A DNA stretch of 64,000 bases from Prochlorococcus marinus str. MIT 1214 (GCF_027359355.1 NZ_CP114777.1:1798001-1862000), one strand, 5' to 3'; counted from the first letter of the stretch, positions 17,078 through 27,005 are shown. The notes: generated from the letters alone by a model not told the origin. Numbers and translations are program-made.

Positions 17078-17803
17078 TTAATTATGACTAATCTCTATTA
17101 CTTTGCCATCTTTAAATCTTGCGATTGTTTTTGCTCTTTGAGCAACATTGTCTTCATGAGTAACTAAGACAATTGTGATTCCTTGATTATGAAGTTGGTC
17201 AAAAAGATTTAAAACGTCTTCAGTAGTTTTGGAATCAAGCGCACCAGTCGGTTCGTCTGCTAATAGCAGAGATGGTTGATTGATTATTGCTCTTGCTATG
17301 GCAACTCGTTGTTGTTGTCCTCCAGATAATTGATTAGGTAGATTGTTCATCCTGTTCCCAAGTCCTACTCGATCAAGAGCCTCTTTAGCGCGTTTCTCCC
17401 TTTCTAAAGAGGGGACGCATGCATAAATCATTGGAAGCATGACGTTCTCAAGTGCTGAAACTTCTTGAAGTAGATGAAATTGCTGAAAAACAAAACCAAG
17501 TTCTTTATTTCTAATATCTGCTAACAAGTCATCATCAAGTTTTTCTACTGCAGTTCCATTTAATTCATAAGTCCCATTAGTAGGACGATCAAGGCATCCA
17601 AGTATATTCATTGCAGTACTTTTACCAGATCCGCTAGCCCCCATAACGGCAAGGTACTCGCCTTGGAAAACCTCAAGGTTTAGTTCGTCAAGCGCTTTCA
17701 CTTTGACTGAACCTTCTCCATAAAATTTATTTACATTCGTTAGTCGCGCTACAGATTTTTTCAATGATTTTAATTGGTTAGCCAATCGAACTTTTACTTG
17801 CAA
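17078..17803 (-). CDS. ABC transporter ATP-binding protein, LolD/MacB-like
   Basis: A 241-residue ATPase with Walker [10 protein letters not shown], signature [15 protein letters not shown], Walker [15 protein letters not shown] and the H-loop VTHE. The order and the [10 protein letters not shown]-loop match the LolD/MacB/DevA subgroup, which powers FtsX-like permeases in lipoprotein or efflux export. No permease is next to it. The start is uncertain: TTG at 17803 overlaps the ndhB 3' end by 26 bp, and TTG codons at 17785 and 17764 are also in frame. The overlap indicates co-transcription with ndhB. Confidence 0.87.
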   Translation of the reverse strand: MQVKVRLANQLKSLKKSVARLTNVNKFYGEGSVKVKALDELNLEVFQGEYLAVMGASGSGKSTAMNILGCLDRPTNGTYELNGTAVEKLDDDLLADIRNKELGFVFQQFHLLQEVSALENVMLPMIYACVPSLEREKRAKEALDRVGLGNRMNNLPNQLSGGQQQRVAIARAIINQPSLLLADEPTGALDSKTTEDVLNLFDQLHNQGITIVLVTHEDNVAQRAKTIARFKDGKVIEISHN

Positions 17804-19340
17804 CAGTAATAGCTTCTCTAAGTAATGGTGTTCCGTTTACCGCACTATCCGCAAAGTTAAATAGAGGGTTTGAAATTATCCCACCAATAGCAGTTACGAG
17901 CACACAAAAAACCAAAGCCACTTTGAGAGATGACATCCCTGTAATTGACCATTCTATGGATGGATAGGCTTTTACAACTTCTGAAGCTTCTTTCGGTTCA
18001 GTTACGACCATCATTTTTATAACTGATATGTAATAGTAAATTGAAATAACAGAAGTAACCAGCCCAACACTGACTAGTAAATATTGCCCGTCTGCCCATC
18101 CAGCAAAAAATAAATAAATTTTCCCAAAGAATCCCAACATTGGGGGGATCCCTCCCAATGAAAGAAGGCATAAACTTAATCCCAAGGTAATCAATGGATC
18201 TTTTTGGTATAGACCTGCATAATCTGAGATTTGATCACTTCCAGTTCTGATTGAGAAAAGAATTATGCATGCAAATGCACCAAGATTCATAAATAAATAA
18301 GCTGCCATATATAAGACCATCGCGGCAAAACCATCTTCAGTTCCGCAAACCAATCCAATCATCACGAAGCCGGCTTGGCCAATTGAGCTATAAGCCAGCA
18401 TCCTTTTCATTGATTTTTGCGCTAGCGCTACAACATTTCCTAGCGACATACTTAGAACAGCTAAAACAGTAAATAGCAATTTCCATTGTGTGTCAAAAGC
18501 GCTAAAACATCCGACTAGAATCCTTATAGCAAGTGCAAATCCTGCTGCTTTAGACCCTACTGATAAAAAAGCCACCACTGGTGTAGGAGAACCTTCGTAC
18601 ACATCAGGCGTCCATTGATGGAATGGAACTGCTGCAATTTTGAAAGCTACTGTAGATAATACAAAAACCAGAGCTAAAGCGGATAAAGGTGTGGGAGCAC
18701 TTATTAGTGTTATTCCTATCTCTTTTAAATTTGTAGATCCACTTATTCCATAAAGCAGGGATGCTCCATAAAGAAATACAGCGGCTGCAGCCGAACCAAC
18801 TAACAAATATTTCAAAGCTGCTTCTGAACTTCTTGCGTCCCTTTTGAGATATCCAGAAAGGAGATAGCTAGCAACGGAAAGTGTTTCTAGTGAAACAAAA
18901 ACACTTACTAAATCAGTTGAGCCACATAGAAGCATTGCTCCAAGAGTGGCAGCTAATAATATTGCTGCAAATTCACCAATAGGACTTCCATTCTGTTCTG
19001 CATATCTCCAACTGATTAGCAGAGAAATAAGAGTTGATAGAGCTATAACCCCTCTGAAAGCAATAGCAAGATTGTCTGCGATAAATGCACCCAAGAAAGA
19101 TTCTTGAATTTCTCCATTCCATTGCATTGTTAGCAAAAGCAAAGCAGTACCAAGACCTGCATAACAAATCGGGGGGGACCAGCGGGCTGAAATCTTTTCC
19201 CCAGCCAAATCAACCAAGAGAGTCCCCAACATTGCTATTAAGACTGCAGCCTCTGGAAGCACAGCTTTGGCATTTAAAGAGAGATTTAAAAGCTCTACAG
19301 GCTCATTTATGAATATTTGAAAAGACAAAAGTTCTCCCAT
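17778..19340 (-). CDS. ndhB: NAD(P)H-quinone oxidoreductase subunit 2 (NdhB)
   Basis: A 520-residue proton-pumping antiporter-like subunit with about 14 transmembrane helices, homologous to NuoN. Conserved pieces include [26 protein letters not shown]-type and the helix-7/8 [24 protein letters not shown] motif. NDH-1 takes electrons from ferredoxin to plastoquinone, serving respiration, cyclic electron flow and CO2 uptake. ATG start at 19340; 130 bp of divergent spacer separates it from topA. Confidence 0.97.
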   Translation of the reverse strand: MGELLSFQIFINEPVELLNLSLNAKAVLPEAAVLIAMLGTLLVDLAGEKISARWSPPICYAGLGTALLLLTMQWNGEIQESFLGAFIADNLAIAFRGVIALSTLISLLISWRYAEQNGSPIGEFAAILLAATLGAMLLCGSTDLVSVFVSLETLSVASYLLSGYLKRDARSSEAALKYLLVGSAAAAVFLYGASLLYGISGSTNLKEIGITLISAPTPLSALALVFVLSTVAFKIAAVPFHQWTPDVYEGSPTPVVAFLSVGSKAAGFALAIRILVGCFSAFDTQWKLLFTVLAVLSMSLGNVVALAQKSMKRMLAYSSIGQAGFVMIGLVCGTEDGFAAMVLYMAAYLFMNLGAFACIILFSIRTGSDQISDYAGLYQKDPLITLGLSLCLLSLGGIPPMLGFFGKIYLFFAGWADGQYLLVSVGLVTSVISIYYYISVIKMMVVTEPKEASEVVKAYPSIEWSITGMSSLKVALVFCVLVTAIGGIISNPLFNFADSAVNGTPLLREAITVASKSSIG

Positions 19341-19470
19341 TTATGTATTGTTTTTAAGCAGTGTCTGATTTTATAACTCTAGCGAAGTTATGAAATATGC
19401 CTTTTTTATCATTTTGGACTATGCATTTTACTCTTCTGTACGTTAGATAAGAAGGAGGAAAATTGAGCTG

Positions 19471-22377
19471 ATGCCCACTGACCATACTCTGGTAATTGTT
19501 GAAAGTCCCACAAAGGCAAAGACCATAAAAGGTTTTTTGCCTAAGGATTTTCAAGTTCTTGCTTCAATGGGGCATATAAGAGACTTGCCTAACAATGCTT
19601 CTGAGATACCTGCGAAACATAAAGGAGAAAAGTGGGCAACGATTGGAGTTAATACAACTGCTGATTTTGATCCTTTGTATGTAGTACCTAAAGACAAGAA
19701 AAAAATTGTCAAGGAATTAAAACAATCTTTAAAAGGTGCTAGTGAGTTATTGCTTGCGACTGATGAAGATAGAGAAGGGGAAAGCATAAGTTGGCATTTA
19801 ATGAATGTACTTGATCCCAAAATCCCTGTGAAGAGGATGGTCTTTCATGAGATAACTAAAGAAGCTATCTCCAAAGCGCTATCGAAAACAAGAGAAATTG
19901 ATATGGAATTAGTTCATGCCCAAGAGACAAGGAGGATCTTGGACAGATTGGTTGGTTATACGTTGTCTCCACTTTTATGGAAAAAAGTTTCTTGGGGATT
20001 ATCTGCTGGAAGAGTCCAGTCAGTTGCTGTAAGATTGCTTGTTCTGAGAGAGAGAGCAAGGAGATCTTTCAAAAGTGGAAGTTATTGGGACTTAAAAGCA
20101 AAATTAGAAAAAGAAGGTAGTCAATTTGAGGTAAAAATGACCTCGATTGGGGGGCAAAGAATTGCGAGTGGTAGTGATTTTGATGAGTCAACTGGATTAT
20201 TGAAATCTGGCCGCAATGTCAAATTACTCAAGGAAGATGAATCTAAGAAACTTGCTAAAAAATTAACTACTGATACATGGAAAGTTATTAATGTCGAGGA
20301 AAAACCGTCGATTCGTAAACCAGTTCCTCCTTTTACAACAAGCACATTACAACAAGAAGCTAATAGAAAACTTCGTCTATCAGCTAGGGAGACCATGAGA
20401 TGTGCTCAGGGTTTATATGAAAGAGGTTTTATTACATATATGAGAACAGATTCTGTACATCTTTCCGATCAGGCTATTAATGCCTCACGAAATTGTGTTG
20501 AATCAAAATATGGGGCTGAATATTTGAGTAAAAAGCCTCGCCAATTTTCCAATAAGACGAGAAATGCTCAAGAAGCCCATGAAGCAATTCGTCCCTCTGG
20601 TGAGAGCTTTAAAACACCCAAAGAGTCCAACTTGCAAGGGAGGGACCTTTCTTTATATGAGCTTATTTGGAAACGAACAGTTGCTAGTCAAATGGCCGAT
20701 GCAAGGTTGACAATGCTTGGAGTGGAATTACAAGCATCTGATGTATCTTTTCGGGCTAGTGGTAAACGAATAGACTTCCCTGGTTTCTTTAGAGCTTATG
20801 TTGAAGGTACGGATGATCCTGATAGTGCACTTGAAGGACAAGAAGTACTCTTACCTGAATTAGTGGTAGGTGATTCTCCAATAGCTATTAATGTAGAGGC
20901 GTTGGGGCATCAGACTCAGCCTCCTGCCAGATATAGCGAAGCGTCATTAGTTAAAACACTTGAGAAAGAAGGTATAGGCCGTCCGTCAACATATGCAAGC
21001 ATTATTGGAACAATTGTAGATCGAGGATATTCAGTTCTAAACAACAATTCTTTGACTCCAAGCTTTACAGCATTTGCTGTTACTGCACTTCTAGAAGAGC
21101 ATTTTCCTGACCTTGTAGATACCAGTTTTACAGCTCGCATGGAATCTACACTTGATGAAATATCAACAGGGAAAGTGAGCTGGCTCCCATACCTTAAGGG
21201 TTTTTATAAAGGTGATACTGGCCTAGAGAATCAAGTTCAACAAAGAGAAGGAGATATAGATGGAGGTGAATTTCGATCTGTTTCCCTAGAAGGACTTTCA
21301 TCTCTTGTTAGGTTGGGGAAATTTGGAACATATCTGGAATCAAAGCAACTTGGTGAAAATGGTAAGCCCATAACAGCTACTCTTCCACAGGAAATTACTC
21401 CTGCAGACTTGGACGAGGATATCGCAGAGATGATTTTAAAACAAAAAGCTGAGGGTCCTGAATCCCTTGGAGTTGATCCTGACAGTGGACAGAACTTATA
21501 TCTATTGAATGGTAGATATGGTCATTTTGTTCAAAGGGGTTTAGTAGTCGAATTGAAAGACCTTGGAATTCCAAAAGGTAAGAAAAAACTTGGAAATCTT
21601 CGCTTGTTTAAAAGTAGTCAATATGGACTCTATCTGAAGCAGGATTCATCAAAGGTTCAGGTTTTGTTGCCAGAGAATATACAAGAGGACGATATAGATG
21701 TTGAAACAGCACTGCAATATCTAGATGATAAATCATTAAAAAAAGCTCCGAATCCCAAAAGGACTTCATTACCAAAAAATTTAAAACCAGAAAATTTGAC
21801 CTTCGAGGAGGCCCTTGGATTAATTCAACTACCACGTCTACTTGGACAACATCCCGAGGGAGGTAGAGTTCAATCAAGCTTGGGTAGATTTGGACCCTAT
21901 GTAGTTTGGAGTAAAGATGGGGGTGAGAAAGATTATCGTTCAATTAAGGGCGAAGATGACGTTTTGCAAGTTACTCTAGAAAGAGCTCTTGAGCTTTTAT
22001 CTATCCCCAAACGAGGGAGAGGCGGAAGAACTGCTTTGAAGGAACTTGGTATACCAGAGGGAGAAAAAGAAACTATCCAATTATTTAATGGCCCTTATGG
22101 CTTGTATGTTAAACAGGGCAAAGTAAATGCTTCTCTACCAGAGGGCAAAAGCGCAGAAGATATCACTATTGAGGAAGCTATTGAATTATTAGCAGCTAAG
22201 AAATCAAGTAAAAAGACAACATCTAAGAAAAAGAGTTCTACACAAAAGGCAACAAAGTCAACAAAGAAAGATTTAAATTCATCATCATCAAAAAAAAGTA
22301 GTGATCGAAAAGCCCCTTCTATTACTAAGACAGGACGTCTAAGAGCCAGTAAAGTAAGGGTAATTAAAACAAAATAG
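19471..22377 (+). CDS. topA: DNA topoisomerase I, type IA, with Lys/Ser-rich tail
   Basis: A 968-residue type IA topoisomerase. The Toprim domain has IVESPTKAKTIKGFL at the N-terminus and DEDREGE at about residue 92; the catalytic tyrosine is in YMRTDSVHLS (about residue 323). Instead of zinc fingers, the C-terminus has repeats of the pattern LG-x-FG-Y (bacterial TopoI C-terminal repeats), ending in about 70 residues of Lys, Ser and Thr. It relaxes negative supercoils. A strong AAGGAGG at about 19452-19458 precedes the ATG with 12-base spacing. Confidence 0.97.
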   Translation: MPTDHTLVIVESPTKAKTIKGFLPKDFQVLASMGHIRDLPNNASEIPAKHKGEKWATIGVNTTADFDPLYVVPKDKKKIVKELKQSLKGASELLLATDEDREGESISWHLMNVLDPKIPVKRMVFHEITKEAISKALSKTREIDMELVHAQETRRILDRLVGYTLSPLLWKKVSWGLSAGRVQSVAVRLLVLRERARRSFKSGSYWDLKAKLEKEGSQFEVKMTSIGGQRIASGSDFDESTGLLKSGRNVKLLKEDESKKLAKKLTTDTWKVINVEEKPSIRKPVPPFTTSTLQQEANRKLRLSARETMRCAQGLYERGFITYMRTDSVHLSDQAINASRNCVESKYGAEYLSKKPRQFSNKTRNAQEAHEAIRPSGESFKTPKESNLQGRDLSLYELIWKRTVASQMADARLTMLGVELQASDVSFRASGKRIDFPGFFRAYVEGTDDPDSALEGQEVLLPELVVGDSPIAINVEALGHQTQPPARYSEASLVKTLEKEGIGRPSTYASIIGTIVDRGYSVLNNNSLTPSFTAFAVTALLEEHFPDLVDTSFTARMESTLDEISTGKVSWLPYLKGFYKGDTGLENQVQQREGDIDGGEFRSVSLEGLSSLVRLGKFGTYLESKQLGENGKPITATLPQEITPADLDEDIAEMILKQKAEGPESLGVDPDSGQNLYLLNGRYGHFVQRGLVVELKDLGIPKGKKKLGNLRLFKSSQYGLYLKQDSSKVQVLLPENIQEDDIDVETALQYLDDKSLKKAPNPKRTSLPKNLKPENLTFEEALGLIQLPRLLGQHPEGGRVQSSLGRFGPYVVWSKDGGEKDYRSIKGEDDVLQVTLERALELLSIPKRGRGGRTALKELGIPEGEKETIQLFNGPYGLYVKQGKVNASLPEGKSAEDITIEEAIELLAAKKSSKKTTSKKKSSTQKATKSTKKDLNSSSSKKSSDRKAPSITKTGRLRASKVRVIKTK

Positions 22378-22381
22378 AATT

Positions 22382-22873
22382 TTGAATATTTCAAGATTAG
22401 TTGAGAAAATATTTATTAGATCATTTCTAATAGTTACCCTTTTTCCACTTCAATCATGCTCAAATACTCTAATTGGCGAAAAGTTGGAAAATAGTTTTGA
22501 TACTACTGAAAATTCAACAACCATAGTAAAAGCTAATAATAAGCCACAAAAACTTAATGAAAAAACAAAAATTAAATTAAGAATAAAAGATGATAAGAAA
22601 GAAAATCAAAATGATTTTGCTAAAATTACCAAAGATAATTCGATATCTAATAAAGATAGAGTTAGTCAAAAACCAACCACATCATTAAAGAAGACAATTT
22701 TTAATCCACAGCCATACAGAATTATTTTAAGATTATCAGGTGCAAACCCCTCTGCACCTGCTGAGACTGTTACTGAAGCCCTGAGAAAAGCAGGTGTTCA
22801 ATTTGAGGTGGAAAAGATCGAACGTTTTGATGAGAAGAATTTCTCAAATAATACATCTCTGAAAAGAAAATAA
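22382..22873 (+). CDS. Putative lipoprotein, unknown function (163 aa)
   Basis: A basic N-terminus and hydrophobic segment (residues 9-22) end in a lipobox-like LQSC with Cys26, so this is a likely diacylglyceryl-modified lipoprotein. A low-complexity Lys/Asn/Asp linker (about residues 40-105) follows, then a compact C-terminal region (YRIILRLSGANPSAPAETV...) that looks folded. TTG start. It begins 4 bp after the topA stop and ends 2 bp before the next gene, so it is in an operon. No known family is recognised. Confidence 0.6.
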   Translation: MNISRLVEKIFIRSFLIVTLFPLQSCSNTLIGEKLENSFDTTENSTTIVKANNKPQKLNEKTKIKLRIKDDKKENQNDFAKITKDNSISNKDRVSQKPTTSLKKTIFNPQPYRIILRLSGANPSAPAETVTEALRKAGVQFEVEKIERFDEKNFSNNTSLKRK

Positions 22874-22875
22874 TT

Positions 22876-23562
22876 TTGACGTTAGATAACAAAAACTTTT
22901 TTAAAGGCCGATCTCTGTATAAAGCTCCTCTTAGTAAGAGAAAAGCCTTGAAAATCGTTGAGGCCTCTTATCTTGCTGCTGCAACAGCTTTGATTTGGAT
23001 AGCTCTTTATTATTTGCCTATTGGCGGAGCTGTTTTTCGTCTTGCTTTACCATTGCCATTAGCTCTTCTTCAGATTAGGAGAGGTGTTAAAACTGGTATT
23101 GAGGGAGTAACAATATGCGTAATGTTATTAACTTCTCTGATGGGTCCGCTTAGAGGACCTTTAGTTCTTTTCCCCTATGGATTTCTTTCCTTATGGCTAG
23201 GATATAGTTGGCAAAGGGGTTGGAATTGGTGGTTAAGTTGGAGTGTTGGAGTCTCAATTGGAACGATGGGTTTTCTAGTTAGGGTCTTCGCGTTATCTGT
23301 GTTGGTTGGTGAGAATTTATGGGTTATCCTTACTCGTGCTGGAGCATCATTGCTTGAAAAAGGAATAGACATTTTCAATCTTTCTTTTACTCCGGATATG
23401 AGACAAGTTCAAATAGTTGCACTATGTTTAATTATTACTCAAGAAATCGTTTACGTTCTTTGTTTACATGCTTTGGCGTATTGGATTTTCCCTAGGCTAA
23501 AGTCATCAATACCTGAACCACCCGCTTTGCTAGAAAATTTATTATCTCTAGAATCTAACTAA
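22876..23562 (+). CDS. Integral membrane protein, DUF2232-like
   Basis: A 228-residue protein with about six hydrophobic segments. It resembles the DUF2232 family of small bacterial membrane proteins (from memory), whose function is unknown although some members sit near cell-envelope genes. TTG start at 22876, three bases after the previous stop. A conserved GPLRGPLVLFPYGFLSLWLG stretch lies in the middle. It is placed between a lipoprotein and the CobT-like gene. Confidence 0.72.
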   Translation: MTLDNKNFFKGRSLYKAPLSKRKALKIVEASYLAAATALIWIALYYLPIGGAVFRLALPLPLALLQIRRGVKTGIEGVTICVMLLTSLMGPLRGPLVLFPYGFLSLWLGYSWQRGWNWWLSWSVGVSIGTMGFLVRVFALSVLVGENLWVILTRAGASLLEKGIDIFNLSFTPDMRQVQIVALCLIITQEIVYVLCLHALAYWIFPRLKSSIPEPPALLENLLSLESN

Positions 23563-23568
23563 TTAAAA

Positions 23569-24765
23569 ATGGTAGTAGACACCTATATTTTGTTGTCGTC
23601 AGGAGTCTTGGCTTTTGGAGAAGGCCACCAAGAGCAAAATGTTGATGAAAGAGTTCAGAGATGGCAAGAAAATATTACGAATATGGCTTTCTTTTTAATT
23701 CTTGCTGGATCTCAAACAGCAGAGATTGAGGGGATTTCTGCTGCTGGCGCAACTGCTATTTCTAGACGTTATACAGCTGTCGCAGATGCTGAACTTTTGT
23801 TAAGAGGACCTAGTTTACCAAAAAGATGGCCTTTGCCTCCTTTGCCTGCAGGTGTCTCGCCAGCATTGATCAGTTACGTTGCTTCAAGATACTTAAAAAT
23901 TAAGCCAACAATCATATCTGCAGGCCTGCTACAAACGCCCCCTTTTAGTCACCTTTCTCTAGAGTCACCAGAGATAGGCCCCGCTAGATGCTTGAGTTCA
24001 GGGAATGCAATGGAGAGAACCAGGGTTGAACTTTTATTAGAAGGTGGTTTTAAGATAGGTAAGAAATTAAAAAAATCTCTTTTGCTCACGGAGTGTGTCC
24101 CAGGAGGTACATCAACAGCATTTGCTGTTCTCTCTGGTTTAGGAATAAATGTTAAAGGTCTTATAAGCGGAAGTCATAGAAATCCACCTTCAGAATTAAA
24201 AATAAAATTAGTTGAAAAAGGACTTAAGGCAGCGAAATTAAATAAGAATCCATCTTCTGTTGAGCTAATGGCTGCTGTTGGTGATCCATTTCAGCCAATT
24301 GCAGTTGGTCTTTTAATGGGAGCTAAAGAATCAAATCAAGAGATTTTATTAGGAGGAGGTTGTCAAATGTTGGCAGTATTGGCGTTGACGTTAAATGAAA
24401 TTGAGCCTAAATCACGCTCTGAATTTGTTGGTAAAATTATAATAGGAACCACATCATGGTTAGTTGATGAATCACTTTCTTCTGATGAAAATAGAAATTC
24501 TTTTATTCATTTAATGAATCTTGTCGCTAACCATTTTAAAGTAAATATCCTAGGTCTTGCTAGTGGTTATAGATTTAATGACAGTAGCCAAAAAGTTCTT
24601 CGCGATTATGAGATTGGCTATGTCAAAGAGGGTGTTGGGGCTGGAGCATTATCGTTACTTGCTCAAATTAAGGGATTGACTCAGAAAGAAATGATTAAAA
24701 GGTGTGATATTGAGGTTGGTAATCTATTTAAGTCAAATAATGCAAAAACTTGTCAAGGGATATAA
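23569..24765 (+). CDS. CobT-like nicotinate-nucleotide phosphoribosyltransferase family protein
   Basis: A 398-residue protein of the divergent CobT-like family used by cyanobacteria and archaea. It has the conserved AGSQTAEIEGISAAGAT N-terminal segment, a TECVPGGTSTAFAVL phosphoribosyl-binding-like loop and VGDPFQPIAVGLLMGA. CobT activates the lower-ligand base of cobalamin. These cyanobacteria are known to make pseudocobalamin with adenine as lower ligand, so the substrate of this protein may be adenine rather than DMB, or it may serve a related step; the sequence does not say. ATG start, 6 bp after the DUF2232-type gene. Confidence 0.75.
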   Translation: MVVDTYILLSSGVLAFGEGHQEQNVDERVQRWQENITNMAFFLILAGSQTAEIEGISAAGATAISRRYTAVADAELLLRGPSLPKRWPLPPLPAGVSPALISYVASRYLKIKPTIISAGLLQTPPFSHLSLESPEIGPARCLSSGNAMERTRVELLLEGGFKIGKKLKKSLLLTECVPGGTSTAFAVLSGLGINVKGLISGSHRNPPSELKIKLVEKGLKAAKLNKNPSSVELMAAVGDPFQPIAVGLLMGAKESNQEILLGGGCQMLAVLALTLNEIEPKSRSEFVGKIIIGTTSWLVDESLSSDENRNSFIHLMNLVANHFKVNILGLASGYRFNDSSQKVLRDYEIGYVKEGVGAGALSLLAQIKGLTQKEMIKRCDIEVGNLFKSNNAKTCQGI

Positions 24766-24770
24766 ATAAT

Positions 24771-25772
24771 ATGAATACTGATACATTTGGAAGGAGAGAG
24801 TTCATCAAATATGGATTAATTTCTTCTTTGTTTTTATTATCTGGTTGTTCAACTGCTCAAAAAAAATTAACTTTGAGAGGAGTTCCTAATAGCTTCCCAA
24901 GTGAATTTGTTAATAGTTTATCTACAGGTTGGGAATTTCTCCCTATTAAAGATATCGAGTTGAAAAAATTTCCCTATCACTCTTCTCTTCTAGAAAAAAC
25001 AGATTTAATAGTCTTAGATGACGGTTGGATTTCTGACTTGCCTATTAATTCACTTCAAGAAATCAAAGCGGATAATATTAGAAATAATTTCAGCAAGCAG
25101 ACTAGTTCTTTTCTCGATGGCTTAGGCGAGGATTATGAAAAAAAGCTTTTACCATTAGCTGTTAGTCCTTGGGTGATAATTTTTAGAAATGAAGATTCTC
25201 TGGCTCTAAAAAATAAGAATTCATGGGAAGTTATTTTTTCGAGTTCACTTACTAATCAAATAGTTTTTCCTAATAGTCCTTATCTTCTTATTTCTATAGC
25301 ACAAAGACTAAATATAGTTAATAATTTCTCAAAATTCAAGAGTCAAGCCAAGACATTTGATGATAGGAATGCTTTAAATTGGGTTGTTTCAGGTAGAGCT
25401 AATGCAGCAGTTTTACCATTATCTAGATGTGTTGATAGTCTTATTGAAGATCCTCGCTTGTCGGTTCTTTTACCTCAGGAGGGCAGTCCACTGAATTGGA
25501 CTGTACTTGCTTCTCCTTCTCTTCCTCCTTCGTCTTTCCCTACTAATTGGTTTGATTCGTTATGGGGCGCTACTTATTTGAGTCGTGTCATAAGTAAAGG
25601 CTTTTTGCCACCAACAAACTTATCAGATTTAAGGAGAAAAAATATAAATGTTCCTCTGAAGTATCAAGCTACCTTTCTTCCAGGAGAAAGTGTTTGGAAT
25701 AAATGTTGGTCATTGCCAAGGCTGAGTTTTGAGAGAAAAAAAGACTTGGCTATAAATTGGAATAATTCATGA
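24771..25772 (+). CDS. Tat-exported putative solute-binding lipoprotein
   Basis: A 333-residue protein whose N-terminus combines a twin-arginine motif (G7-R8-R9-E-F-I-K) with a hydrophobic core and lipobox LSGC (Cys26). It should be exported folded through Tat and then lipidated. The mature part resembles type-2 periplasmic binding proteins of the polyamine/iron group in its segment order (LIVLDDGWI..., LPLAVSPWVIIFRN), but identity is not clear. The ATG at 24771, with AAGGGA upstream, is preferred over the TTG at 24750 that would overlap cobT. It starts 5 bp after the CobT-like stop. Confidence 0.65.
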   Translation: MNTDTFGRREFIKYGLISSLFLLSGCSTAQKKLTLRGVPNSFPSEFVNSLSTGWEFLPIKDIELKKFPYHSSLLEKTDLIVLDDGWISDLPINSLQEIKADNIRNNFSKQTSSFLDGLGEDYEKKLLPLAVSPWVIIFRNEDSLALKNKNSWEVIFSSSLTNQIVFPNSPYLLISIAQRLNIVNNFSKFKSQAKTFDDRNALNWVVSGRANAAVLPLSRCVDSLIEDPRLSVLLPQEGSPLNWTVLASPSLPPSSFPTNWFDSLWGATYLSRVISKGFLPPTNLSDLRRKNINVPLKYQATFLPGESVWNKCWSLPRLSFERKKDLAINWNNS

Positions 25773-25856
25773 CCAAACTAAATTTGCAATTCAAAAAACT
25801 TTTCAAAGACATTTCTTAATACCATAACTAGCATTCTAAAAGTTGTAGGACCAATA

Positions 25857-26516
25857 ATGTTTACTGGTTTAATTCAGGCTATTGGCACTATCAAGAAAAA
25901 TAATTTTGGGGTAGTTGTTGATGGATGTAGACCTTTTTCTCCTCTACAACTTGGAGATAGTATTTCTGTGGATGGAGTTTGTCTAACAGTTTCTGAATTA
26001 ATGAATGATTCTTTTACTGCAAACATAAGTGAAGAGACTCTCAAGAGAACAAATCTTGCAGAAAAAGCTCAGATAAATGGTTATGTGAATCTTGAGCCAG
26101 CGTTACGTTTTTCTGACCGATTAGGTGGACATATTGTTAGTGGACACATAGACGGGTTGGGTGAAGTTGTTTCAATAGAAAATTTGAAACATTCTTGGAA
26201 TTTGAGAGTATCTTGGGATGATTTAAATTTCTGCAGATATATGTGTAATAAGGCGAGTATTAGCCTAAATGGTATCAGTCTTACTATTGCAGAGATATAC
26301 GTTGATGGGTGTGAATTTTCAGTAGCCGTAATACCTCACACGTGGTCAAATACATGCTTACAATTTTTGAAAATTGGCGAAAAGGTGAATTTGGAAGTTG
26401 ACTTAATGGCTAAGTACGCAGAAAAACTTCTAAAAGTAAATCATAATAATTCTATTTCCAAGCAAAGCCCAGTAATTAACTCTCAGTGGCTTAGCGAGCA
26501 AGGTTGGAATGATTAG
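25857..26516 (+). CDS. ribE: Riboflavin synthase, alpha chain
   Basis: A 219-residue protein made of two lumazine-binding beta-barrel repeats, beginning MFTGLIQAIGTI, with the repeat motifs SISVDGVCLTV and ASISLNGISLTI and GGHIVSGHIDG. It dismutates two 6,7-dimethyl-8-ribityllumazines to riboflavin. ATG start and normal length. There is an 84-bp gap after the Tat lipoprotein, with no FMN riboswitch visible. Confidence 0.97.
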   Translation: MFTGLIQAIGTIKKNNFGVVVDGCRPFSPLQLGDSISVDGVCLTVSELMNDSFTANISEETLKRTNLAEKAQINGYVNLEPALRFSDRLGGHIVSGHIDGLGEVVSIENLKHSWNLRVSWDDLNFCRYMCNKASISLNGISLTIAEIYVDGCEFSVAVIPHTWSNTCLQFLKIGEKVNLEVDLMAKYAEKLLKVNHNNSISKQSPVINSQWLSEQGWND

Positions 26517-26553
26517 CTTTATATCTGTTTATATAATTTCTTTGAGAGATTTA

Positions 26554-26910
26554 TTATTTCTTGAGTGGTAATAAACTAATCGCACCAGACTCTTTTCGTA
26601 CATCAATACGAAATTCTTGCCCAGGCTCAAGACCTAATTTTTTTGTATAGGCATGTCCTATAAGAAGATTGCCATTGCCATGAACTTTAGTACGAAATTC
26701 CGCTTGCCTGCCTCTTGAGGATCTATTTCCTGCTCTCCCTGGACCATTTGAGCGAAGTTTATAACCTTTAGCTTCAACTAGAGCACGGTAAAAACTTTTC
26801 CGTAAGACTCTCCCGCTTGGTCCTACGTAACCACATCCTTTAGCTATTTCGTCTTCTGGACGGTTGCTCAAAGATCTTGCTTTGTCTAGGAGTTCTTTTC
26901 CAACAAGCAT
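26554..26910 (-). CDS. cyAbrB-type transcriptional regulator
   Basis: A 118-residue protein. The C-terminal half (NGNLLIGHAYTKKLGLEPGQEFRIDV) is the AbrB-like swapped-hairpin DNA-binding domain in the C-terminal position, which defines the cyanobacterial cyAbrB class. The N-terminal region is conserved in that family (ELLDKARSLSNRPEDEIAKGCGYV). cyAbrB proteins are known to modulate nitrogen, carbon and photosynthesis gene expression. ATG start. It converges with ribE and lies downstream of the cytochrome oxidase operon. Confidence 0.93.
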   Translation of the reverse strand: MLVGKELLDKARSLSNRPEDEIAKGCGYVGPSGRVLRKSFYRALVEAKGYKLRSNGPGRAGNRSSRGRQAEFRTKVHGNGNLLIGHAYTKKLGLEPGQEFRIDVRKESGAISLLPLKK

Positions 26911-27005
26911 TTCAGACTGTTTTAATTAATTTAATTCTGACTAATAAGTGGAATTGTGGCAACAATTTAATTGAAAGTTTCTTGCTTAGTATCAATATTT
27001 ACCTC

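Noticed and set aside
22095-22394. A 99-codon minus-strand frame opposite the topA 3' end
   Set aside because: It is the antisense of the Lys/Ser-rich topA tail (poly-Phe/Leu) and is an artefact of composition.
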